From VXPQ01 sp965116435 (GTDB taxonomy: Bacteria > Bacteroidota > Rhodothermia > Rhodothermales > VXPQ01): DNA of 64,000 nucleotides. The stretch's first letter is position 1; each line of letters opens with the position of its first letter. The DNA lies in the NCBI GenBank assembly GCA_965116435.1, contig OZ220686.1:2976001-3040000 (forward strand), read 5' to 3'. The translations under genes were made by a program, and so were the position numbers. Shown in pieces: positions 57,664-64,000 of this stretch. The notes below the pieces were generated by a model, which ran no database searches, had not been told where the DNA came from, and saw only the letters and a list, made by a program, of their open reading frames with translations.

Positions 57664-60492
57664 ATGCCCAAACGCGAAGACATTCACCGGATTCTGCTGA
57701 TCGGAAGCGGGCCTATCGTAATCGGCCAGGCCTGCGAATTCGACTATTCCGGCACGCAGGCGTCGCGTGCGCTCCGCAAGGAGGGGTATGAGGTGGTCTT
57801 GATTAATTCCAATCCAGCCACCATCATGACCGACCGGTTGACGGCGGACAAAATTTACCTGAAGGATTTGACGCCGGCCTCCATTCGCGAACTCGTCGAG
57901 ATCGAGCGGCCGGATGCGGTGTTGCCCACGATGGGCGGACAAACGGCGCTGAATCTTGCGGGCACGCTTCAGGACGAGGGGTTCTGGGAAGCGGAAGGCG
58001 TGGAGGTGATCGGCGTGGATATCGACGCCATACGGATTACGGAAGACCGGCAGGCGTTTCGGGACCTGATGGAGCGCATCGGGATCGATCAGGCCCGCAG
58101 CCGCGTGGCGAAAAGTCTGCTCGAAGCCAAGGAAATCGCCCAGGAAATCGGGGAGCTTCCCGTGGTGATTCGTCCGTCGTATACGTTGGGCGGGTCCGGG
58201 GGCGGGATTGTCTGGACGCACGAGGAATTTGACCGCAAGGTGACGCGGGGGCTGGAAATGTCCCCTGTGCACGAAGTGCTTATCGAGGAGTGCCTGTTCG
58301 GATGGAAGGAATACGAGTTGGAGTTGCTTCGGGACGCCAACGACAACGTCATTATCGTGTGTCCCATTGAGAATGTGGACCCCATGGGCGTGCATACCGG
58401 CGATTCCGTAACGGTGGCGCCTGCGCAGACCCTTACGGACAAGCAATATCAGGGCATGCGGGACGCGGCGATTCGCGCCATGCGTTCGATAGGCACGTTT
58501 GCCGGGGGATGCAACATCCAGTTCGCCTTTGACCCGTCGGGCAGCCGCATGATCGTCATAGAGATCAATCCGCGCGTATCGCGGTCGTCCGCGCTGGCTT
58601 CAAAAGCGACGGGATACCCGATTGCGAAGGTGGCGGCGCGGTTGGCGGCGGGGTACACGCTGGACGAGTTGCCGAACGAGATCACCGGCGACACGAGCGC
58701 ATGTTTCGAGCCGGCCATAGATTATGTCGTGACCAAGATTCCGCGCTTCAACTTCGACAAATTCGAAGGGGTGGATGAGGAACTTACGACTCAGATGAAG
58801 GCCGTAGGCGAGGTTATGGCGATCGGGCGCACGTTTCCGGAGAGCCTGCAAAAAGCCTGGCAAAGCCTGGAAATCGGCTACAACGGGTTGGGCGCGGACC
58901 GGGAGGACGCGCCTCCTGCGGAAGTGCGCGCGCGTTTGGCCAAGCCGCTGTGGGACCGGACGCTGCAGATTCGCAACGCCTTCAAGCTGGGGGCGTCCGT
59001 AGCCGAGATTGCGGATGTGTCCAAGGTCGATCCGTGGTTCTTGCATCAGATTCGGGATATTGTGCAGCTGGAGGAGGTGATCGGAGGGCGGACCCTGCAG
59101 GAGATGGACGCTGCATTCATGAGGCGGGTTAAGCAATACGGCTTCTCCGACATACAGATTGCCTATTTGCTGGGCGAGGATGCGACCGAGACGCAGGTGC
59201 GGGAGCGCCGAAAAGCGCTGGGCGTGATCCCGTCGTACCAGGTGGTCGATACGTGCGCGGGGGAATTTCCTGCGGAGACGCCCTATTTTTATTCTTCGTA
59301 CGAAGAAGGCAACGAAAGCACGGCGTCCGACCGCAAGAAGGTGATCATTCTGGGGAGCGGGCCGAATCGCATCGGGCAGGGCATCGAATTCGACTATTCC
59401 TGCGTGCACGGCGTGAATGCGGTGCGGGACAGCGGCTACGAGGCCATTATGATCAACTGCAACCCGGAAACCGTTTCGACGGATTTCGATATTGCGGACA
59501 AGTTGTATTTCGAGCCGGTGTACTGGGAGCGGGTCCTCGACATCATCGAGCACGAAAGGCCGGAGGGGGTTATTGTGCAGCTGGGCGGGCAGACGGCCTT
59601 GAAAATCGCGGAAAAACTGCACGAGCACGGCATTCGGATTTTCGGCACGTCGTACGAAATGATGGACCTCGCGGAGAGCCGGGGCAAGTTCTCGCATGTG
59701 CTCCGGGAACTGGAGGTGCCGTTTCCGCCCTACGGCATGGCTGTGACGGTGCAGGAGGCGGTGTCTACCGCGGAGCGCATCGGGTATCCCATCCTGATTC
59801 GTCCGAGTTATGTGCTGGGCGGACAGGGGATGCGCATTGCGATCAACAAGGAAGAGGTCCGGCATTACACCAAGAAAATATGGACGCTTTTCCCGGAAAA
59901 TCATGTGCTGCTCGACCTGTTTCTGGAAAACGCCATTGAAATGGACGTAGACGTCGTGCGGGACGGGGACGAGACATGGATTGCGGGGATCATGCAGCAT
60001 ATCGAGCCGGCGGGGGTGCATAGCGGCGATTCGACGGCGGTGCTGCCTCCGTTTTCCTTGCCGGAGGAAATTTTGCAGACGGTCCGTACGTATGCGCGAG
60101 ATATTGCCAACCGGCTGGATATTATCGGGTTGATGAATGTGCAATTCGCCATCAAGGACGGGATCGCGTATTGCATTGAAGCCAATCCGAGGGCGTCGCG
60201 GACCGTGCCGTTCGTGGCGAAGGCGACGGGCATTCCCGTGTCCGATATCGCCACGAAAGTGATGCTGGGCCAAAAACTGGCCGATTTTCGCAAGGCGGGG
60301 CAGCTGGAGTCGAGCCTGGAGGGATTTGCAATCAAGGAGCCCGTATTTTCCTGGGATAAATTTCCCGAAGTCCCGAAAGAACTGGGCCCCGAGATGAAGT
60401 CCACTGGCGAAGCCATTGCCTTCGTGGATGCGCTGACCGACGAGCATTTTCGGCGCCCGTACGAAATGCGCAACCTGTACCTGAGTCGATAG
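57664..60492 (+). CDS. carB: Carbamoyl-phosphate synthase large chain lacking the regulatory domain
   Basis: The 942-residue product has both ATP-grasp halves: IGSGPIVIGQACEFDYSGTQ at the start and ILGSGPNRIGQGIEFDYSC at about residue 562, with paired substrate blocks (RPSYTLGGSGGG and RPSYVLGGQGMR). It ends at EMRNLYLSR, where E. coli CarB (about 1073 residues) continues into the MGS-like allosteric domain that binds UMP and ornithine. That domain is absent here, and the next gene starts 10 bp later, so it has not simply split off. Short CarB is known to me from Bacteroidota. Confidence 0.96.
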   Translation: MPKREDIHRILLIGSGPIVIGQACEFDYSGTQASRALRKEGYEVVLINSNPATIMTDRLTADKIYLKDLTPASIRELVEIERPDAVLPTMGGQTALNLAGTLQDEGFWEAEGVEVIGVDIDAIRITEDRQAFRDLMERIGIDQARSRVAKSLLEAKEIAQEIGELPVVIRPSYTLGGSGGGIVWTHEEFDRKVTRGLEMSPVHEVLIEECLFGWKEYELELLRDANDNVIIVCPIENVDPMGVHTGDSVTVAPAQTLTDKQYQGMRDAAIRAMRSIGTFAGGCNIQFAFDPSGSRMIVIEINPRVSRSSALASKATGYPIAKVAARLAAGYTLDELPNEITGDTSACFEPAIDYVVTKIPRFNFDKFEGVDEELTTQMKAVGEVMAIGRTFPESLQKAWQSLEIGYNGLGADREDAPPAEVRARLAKPLWDRTLQIRNAFKLGASVAEIADVSKVDPWFLHQIRDIVQLEEVIGGRTLQEMDAAFMRRVKQYGFSDIQIAYLLGEDATETQVRERRKALGVIPSYQVVDTCAGEFPAETPYFYSSYEEGNESTASDRKKVIILGSGPNRIGQGIEFDYSCVHGVNAVRDSGYEAIMINCNPETVSTDFDIADKLYFEPVYWERVLDIIEHERPEGVIVQLGGQTALKIAEKLHEHGIRIFGTSYEMMDLAESRGKFSHVLRELEVPFPPYGMAVTVQEAVSTAERIGYPILIRPSYVLGGQGMRIAINKEEVRHYTKKIWTLFPENHVLLDLFLENAIEMDVDVVRDGDETWIAGIMQHIEPAGVHSGDSTAVLPPFSLPEEILQTVRTYARDIANRLDIIGLMNVQFAIKDGIAYCIEANPRASRTVPFVAKATGIPVSDIATKVMLGQKLADFRKAGQLESSLEGFAIKEPVFSWDKFPEVPKELGPEMKSTGEAIAFVDALTDEHFRRPYEMRNLYLSR

Positions 60493-60502
60493 GGAGGCGT
60501 AC

Positions 60503-61174
60503 GTGGTTGCGCGGGAAGGATACGCTATCGTGCGCGGCGCGCTTGTTTTTTCGGCGGCGCTGTTGGTGGTCGGGTTGTTCGTATCCGTACCCTGGAGCCT
60601 GTGTTTGCTGGCGGTTGCGATCGTCCTCAGCGGCGGGGCGGCGCTCTTTTTTCGCGATCCGGTTCGTACGCCCCCGCCGGAGGCGGATCGGTTGGTGCTG
60701 GCCCCGGCGGACGGCAAGGTAACGCTTGTAGAGCATGACGTCTCCGAACCGCTGTATGTGGGCCGCAAGGCGAAAAGGGTGTCCATCTTTCTGTCCCTGT
60801 TCGACGTGCATGTGAATCGCATCCCGGCGGACGGGGTCGTGGAGCATGTGGGGTATGCGCCGGGGGGCTATCTGCCGGCGTGGCGCCCGGAGGCGAGCGA
60901 ACGAAACGAGCGTTCGGAGATCGGCGTGCGGCATCCGTCCGGCGCGCGCGTGCTGTTTCGGCAGATCGCCGGTTCCGTGGCCCGCCGTATTACGTATCAT
61001 GTAAAGAAGGGGGACCGGGTCGAGGCGGGGCAGCGTTTCGGGATCATAAAATTCGGGTCGAGAATGGATGTGTTCGTGCCGCCGGACGTGACGCTGGACG
61101 TATCCGTCGGGGACCGGGTCCGCGCGGGGGAAACGATACTTGGACATTTTCCGGCTGCGGATAGCGAGCCATGA
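60503..61174 (+). CDS. psd: Phosphatidylserine decarboxylase
   Basis: This pyruvoyl enzyme makes phosphatidylethanolamine. The 223-residue product is of the short type: two N-terminal membrane helices (about residues 8-50), LVLAPADGKV, FLSLFDVHVNRIPADG, and the autocleavage Gly-Ser in KFGSRMDVFVP, where the new N-terminal Ser becomes pyruvate. The GTG start at 60503 follows AGGGAGG by 6 bp. It overlaps pssA by 4 bp; together they make phosphatidylserine and then phosphatidylethanolamine. Confidence 0.93.
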   Translation: MVAREGYAIVRGALVFSAALLVVGLFVSVPWSLCLLAVAIVLSGGAALFFRDPVRTPPPEADRLVLAPADGKVTLVEHDVSEPLYVGRKAKRVSIFLSLFDVHVNRIPADGVVEHVGYAPGGYLPAWRPEASERNERSEIGVRHPSGARVLFRQIAGSVARRITYHVKKGDRVEAGQRFGIIKFGSRMDVFVPPDVTLDVSVGDRVRAGETILGHFPAADSEP

Positions 61175-61941
61175 CGAACGGCGACGCCGACGAAAGAAGA
61201 AAGGGGCTGCCCCGGGCCGTCGTGCCCTCGTTTTTTACCCTGATGAATCTGTTGTCCGGGTATCTGGCCATCGTGCAAACCATTGAAGGGCGGTTCGAGT
61301 ACGCCTGCTGGCTGATCGTGCTGGCCGGGCTGTTCGATGCGTTCGACGGCATGATGGCCCGCTTTACGGATAGCGAGACCCTGTTTGGCGTCGAACTGGA
61401 TTCGCTGTCCGACATGGTGTCGTTCGGCGTGGCGCCGTCCGCCCTGATCTATGTATTCGGCTTGCAGGAATATGGCGCGGTGGGCCTGATGGTTTCGGCC
61501 TTGCCCACCATCTGCGGGGCCGTCCGCCTGGCCCGGTTCAATGTGCGGTTCGATGGCGCGAAGCGGGAGTATTTCATGGGTTTGCCCACGCCCGCCATGG
61601 CGGCGGTGATCGTGGCCTTCATTCTCAATTTCGACGAGGCGGGCTGGTTTCACCGGTTCAGTCCAGGCGGATTATCTGTGTTCATTCCCTTGTCGATCGG
61701 GTTGTCGATCCTGATGATTTCGACGGTGAAATTCGACGCCCTGCCCCGGCCCTCCCGGGCGTACATTCGGAATCATCCGCGCAAGGCTACTTTGTACGGA
61801 ATCGGCCTGCTGCTCATTATTTTTTTGCAGCAGATCGGGTTGCTTGCGGCGCTCGCCAGCTACGTGGTGATCAACGTATGTTACGCCGTGTACTCGCTGT
61901 TCAATGGATTGCCCGAGGAGAAAGACAAGGGAATGCGCTGA
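61171..61941 (+). CDS. pssA: CDP-diacylglycerol-serine O-phosphatidyltransferase
   Basis: The 256-residue membrane enzyme has the CDP-alcohol phosphatidyltransferase motif D-G-x2-A-R-x8-G-x3-D-x3-D in FDGMMARFTD and GVELDSLSD, with about seven hydrophobic helices. The start overlaps psd (ATGA). The last codons and the TGA stop (61939-61941) lie inside a palindromic repeat unit (61930-61967), so the C-terminal residues KGMR are partly repeat-encoded. Confidence 0.94.
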   Translation: MTNGDADERRKGLPRAVVPSFFTLMNLLSGYLAIVQTIEGRFEYACWLIVLAGLFDAFDGMMARFTDSETLFGVELDSLSDMVSFGVAPSALIYVFGLQEYGAVGLMVSALPTICGAVRLARFNVRFDGAKREYFMGLPTPAMAAVIVAFILNFDEAGWFHRFSPGGLSVFIPLSIGLSILMISTVKFDALPRPSRAYIRNHPRKATLYGIGLLLIIFLQQIGLLAALASYVVINVCYAVYSLFNGLPEEKDKGMR

Positions 61942-61967
61942 TCGAAGCGGATTTGGTTCGCGCATCC
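61930..61967. repeat. Palindromic repeat unit overlapping the pssA stop
   Basis: GGAATGCGCTGATCGAAGCG followed by GATTTGGTTCGCGCATCC matches the second subtype. The pssA stop codon TGA is part of the left arm (CTGAT). Confidence 0.75.
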
Positions 61968-61989
61968 AGACCCTAAAGGAGAACACAGG

Positions 61990-62025
61990 AGAGCATACTC
62001 CAGAGCATATTCCAGAGTATACTCC
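61990..62025. repeat. Three 12-bp tandem units
   Basis: AGAGCATACTCC, AGAGCATATTCC and AGAGTATACTCC lie in direct succession in the gap between pssA and purS. The third contains the palindrome GAGTATACTC. Confidence 0.8.
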
Positions 62026-62080
62026 AGATTGTAAAGAGACTATAATGGGCGCGCGCGACAGCGCCGTATGACGTATATTG

Positions 62081-62117
62081 GGATGCGCTGATCGAAGTGG
62101 ATTTGATCAGTGCATCC
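62081..62117. repeat. Palindromic repeat unit upstream of purS
   Basis: GGATGCGCTGATC and GATCAGTGCATCC form the arms around GAAGTGGATTT; one mismatch. The unit ends 37 bp before the purS start, so here it is in a 5' region and would be transcribed if the promoter is further up. Confidence 0.8.
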
Positions 62118-62154
62118 CTTGCCTTGCCGTCAGGAATTATCGCTTCGCACCGCC

Positions 62155-62442
62155 ATGTACAAAGCCAGCGTCCGCATTACTTTGCGCCCGTCTATTCTGG
62201 ACCCTCAGGGCAAAACGACCCACCATGCCCTCGAAAGTCTCGGGTTCGACGGCGTGGAGCGCGTACGCATAGGGAAATTCGTGGAGCTGTGGATTGACGA
62301 ACCCACCGAGGAAGCCGCCGAGCGTGCGGTTCGGGCGGCCTGCGAGCGGCTTTTGGCGAACCCGGTGATGGAGGATTTTGAAATTTCCATGAATAAGGCA
62401 TCGCGAACAGGCATCGCGAAAAGGCATCGCGAACAGGCGTAA
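62155..62442 (+). CDS. purS: FGAM synthase subunit PurS
   Basis: This small subunit joins PurQ and PurL in the fourth step of purine synthesis. The 95-residue product has YKASVRITLRPSILDPQGKT, an ALESLGFDGVERVRIGKF segment and a VMEDFEIS end, as in the family. The usual length is near 80-85. The last 15 or so residues (SRTGIAKRHREQA) come from a tandem 13-bp repeat (62396-62447), whose fourth unit supplies the stop TAA. No purQ or purL is adjacent. Confidence 0.9.
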   Translation: MYKASVRITLRPSILDPQGKTTHHALESLGFDGVERVRIGKFVELWIDEPTEEAAERAVRAACERLLANPVMEDFEISMNKASRTGIAKRHREQA

Positions 62443-62447
62443 CGAAC
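62396..62447. repeat. Four 13-bp tandem units crossing the purS stop
   Basis: Units AGGCATCGCGAAC (62396-62408), AGGCATCGCGAAA, AGGCATCGCGAAC and AGGCGTAACGAAC (62435-62447). As 13 is not a multiple of three each unit is read in a different frame, and the fourth gives the stop. Confidence 0.9.
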
Positions 62448-62561
62448 GCGCAGGGTGCGAAGCCTGCGCGGGCCGTTTGTTTTTCGCCGTTCGTTTTTCA
62501 CCGGGCGGCGGGCGGCGCCACGCGGGCGTGGGCGACGGCGCGGGTGCGCTCAATCATTCGC

Positions 62562-63170
62562 TCAATCGTTTGCGCAATCATGTTCGTGCCGATGTGCATG
62601 GCGGCCTTTGTGAAACACGACATGCAGCAGCGAACCGCCCACGAATACCTGATACAGGTCGAGTCCGGCTCCCTCCGCAAAGAGGCGGACGCCTGTGGCG
62701 TATCCCGCTACGGTGGCGACCAGGATCGCCGCAATGCCCAGCGCGGCGACCCGGAAGCCATACTGGGGCCGCAATATCCACCATATCGCAAGGCCCACCA
62801 GCAGGCGGTGAAGCATGATGCCGGGGACGATGCTCGTTTCGCCGGGCGCAAGGGCCGCTCCCTCGAGCAAGGCGTGCAGCGTTAGGCCGGATAAGCCAAT
62901 CAGCGACGCCGCCGGGTCGGTATGCCTCGCCAGCGCGCTGGAGAACCGCTCGATCAGGGTGGGCAATCCGATGCCGAGGCCCAGCGCGACCAGCGCCAGG
63001 AAGCCGTATTCGGGCCAGGCGTGCGGGAGGGTTTGCCAGAGAATGAGCGCCGGGATGGCCACGTACATGCAGCCGTCGAAGATGCGCGTCGCCCCGGGTT
63101 GGTCGTGTAGCCATTTGTAAAGAAAGACCCCCGCAATCGGGGTCGCGAGCGAACCGGCGAGTTCCAGCAT
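62562..63170 (-). CDS. ZIP-like metal transporter family membrane protein
   Basis: The 202-residue product has about seven hydrophobic helices. LTLHALLEGAALA resembles the metal-binding helix of ZIP transporters (HNxxEG-type), and MLHRLLVGLAIWW looks like the paired helix. The C-terminus is His-rich (HKGRHAHRHEHD), which could bind Zn or a similar metal. It is shorter than most ZIP proteins (about 250). The start ATG at 63170 gives MLELAGSLATPI. Neighbours do not help with function. Confidence 0.65.
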   Translation of the reverse strand: MLELAGSLATPIAGVFLYKWLHDQPGATRIFDGCMYVAIPALILWQTLPHAWPEYGFLALVALGLGIGLPTLIERFSSALARHTDPAASLIGLSGLTLHALLEGAALAPGETSIVPGIMLHRLLVGLAIWWILRPQYGFRVAALGIAAILVATVAGYATGVRLFAEGAGLDLYQVFVGGSLLHVVFHKGRHAHRHEHDCAND

Positions 63171-63203
63171 GGAGACAGGCTATGGCCAGGACAGATGAAG
63201 AAA

Positions 63204-63228
63204 GGATGCGCTGATCAGGTTTGCGAGG
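63204..63228. repeat. Palindromic repeat, half unit
   Basis: GGATGCGCTGATCAGG followed by TTTGCGAGG preserves the left arm only; no matching right arm follows. Confidence 0.5.
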
Positions 63229-63286
63229 CGGAGGGGCCACGCAGCGCGCGCGGGCGAGGAATGGCGGGGCGCTGCGCTGCGCGGCG

Positions 63287-63760
63287 TCAGGGCGCGTCGG
63301 CCTCGCTATGCTGCGGATGCTTGTATTCCTGCATGGCGGCTACCGCGGCGTCGTCGACCAGGTTGTTGAATTCGTTGTCCGCATGGCCCTTGACCTTGAT
63401 CCAGGTGATGCGATGGCGGGCGCTTTCCGCCAGCAACGCTTCCCATAAATCCCGGTTTTCGACGGGTTTTTTGCCGGAGGTTTTCCATCCGTTGCGTTGC
63501 CAGCTGTGGAGCCAGTTCTGGTTGAAAGCGTTTGCAAGATAGGCGCTGTCCGTATGGAGCCGCACCCGGCAGGCTCTCCGAAGATGCTTCAGCGCCTCCA
63601 GCGCCGCCGTCAGCTCCATGCGGTTGTTCGTGGTGTGAAATGCGCCGCCGCTCAGCTGTTTGCTGTGCGATTCGTGCATAAGCAACGCCGCCCAGCCGCC
63701 GGGGCCGGGGTTGCCGCTGCATGCGCCGTCCGTATAGATGGTTATGTTTTGCACATTCAA
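63287..63760 (-). CDS. rnhA: Ribonuclease HI
   Basis: It cleaves the RNA strand of RNA-DNA hybrids. The 157-residue product has the four acidic catalytic residues in order: Asp in YTDGACSGNPGPGGW, Glu in NNRMELTAALEAL, Asp in LHTDSAYL and Asp in NNLVDDAAV, with the substrate-binding WIKVKGHADN before the last. Length is standard. It diverges from obgE across a 93-bp gap. Confidence 0.96.
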   Translation of the reverse strand: MNVQNITIYTDGACSGNPGPGGWAALLMHESHSKQLSGGAFHTTNNRMELTAALEALKHLRRACRVRLHTDSAYLANAFNQNWLHSWQRNGWKTSGKKPVENRDLWEALLAESARHRITWIKVKGHADNEFNNLVDDAAVAAMQEYKHPQHSEADAP

Positions 63761-63853
63761 GTGTCTTTAGGGGAGCGGTGACAGAACCGTCGCCGCATGA
63801 ATCCGGTACGAAAGCCTTGGCAGGCGAAGTATACGCATACGCACACAATAATT

Positions 63854-64000
63854 ATGAAATTCGTTGATTACGTAACAATCACCGTTCGGAGCGGGCGGGG
63901 CGGGGCGGGCGCTGTCGCGTTCCGCAGGGAAAAATACGAACCGAATGGCGGCCCCTCCGGTGGGGACGGCGGGCGCGGGGGGTCTGTGCTGCTCGAAGGG
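63854..64000 (+). CDS. obgE: GTPase ObgE, 5' end only
   Basis: The 49 visible codons from the ATG at 63854 match the start of the Obg fold: KFVDYVTITVRSGRGGAGAV, then FRREKYEPNGGPSGGDGGRG, a glycine-rich block typical of ObgE. The GTPase domain lies beyond the window. The protein is ribosome-associated. Confidence 0.92.
   Translation, partial: MKFVDYVTITVRSGRGGAGAVAFRREKYEPNGGPSGGDGGRGGSVLLEG

Overview
The window looks like a chromosome segment of a GC-rich, Gram-negative bacterium of the Bacteroidota/Rhodothermota group (Rhodothermales-like); this is inferred from gene content, not from a marker gene. Supporting signs are BamA followed by two OmpH/Skp-like genes, a DUF4175 membrane protein, a DUF4834-like small protein, a TonB protein, an arginine operon built round an acetylornithine-type transcarbamylase, a carbamoyl-phosphate synthase large chain without the C-terminal regulatory domain, and weak Shine-Dalgarno sites.

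Left part (1-19922). A truncated DUF4175 gene (minus) diverges from glgC. A minus-strand run follows: a TPR protein, a secreted amidotransferase-like protein, a small outer-membrane protein, an RmlD-like reductase, serS and pyrF. A plus-strand envelope cluster comes next: dxr, rseP, uppS, bamA, two ompH-like genes, panB and surE, covering isoprenoid precursors, the undecaprenyl carrier, site-2 proteolysis and outer-membrane protein assembly and chaperoning.

AT-rich island (about 19980-23290). Between surE and argH the base composition changes abruptly. The island holds three operator-like palindromes at 22-bp spacing, a G/T-skewed tract, a consensus sigma-70-type promoter, an orphan signal-peptide ORF, and three tandem paralogous secreted proteins of no recognised family. 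A truncated IS3-type transposase lies between the first two paralogues. This is the best candidate here for an undescribed system.

Middle (23291-44891). The arginine operon argG-argC-argD-argF'-argB-argE'-argH is on the minus strand, with a rho-independent hairpin in its leader and folD upstream. A SAM-I riboswitch with its own terminator precedes metY-metX-asd. A 2690-residue secreted protein follows, with about 17 Ig-like domains, a 24-unit pentapeptide array inserted in a DUF4402-like domain, and a PapD-like C-terminal region.

Right part (44892-64000). tRNA-Gly(GCC), a hotdog thioesterase, a DUF4097 protein, mpg, alaS (with an unusual insertion), an ECF sigma factor with an anti-sigma-like gene and a Spy/CpxP-like protein, tRNA-Ser(CGA), a DUF1080 protein, folK, a small membrane protein, tonB, carA-carB-psd-pssA, purS, a ZIP-like membrane protein, rnhA and the start of obgE.

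Scattered through the intergenic spaces is a family of imperfect palindromes (core arms GGATGC-CTGAT and ATCAG-GCATCC). Several touch or supply stop codons of neighbouring genes. Many short tandem repeats of 12, 13, 15 and 40 bp also occur, some crossing gene 3' ends.
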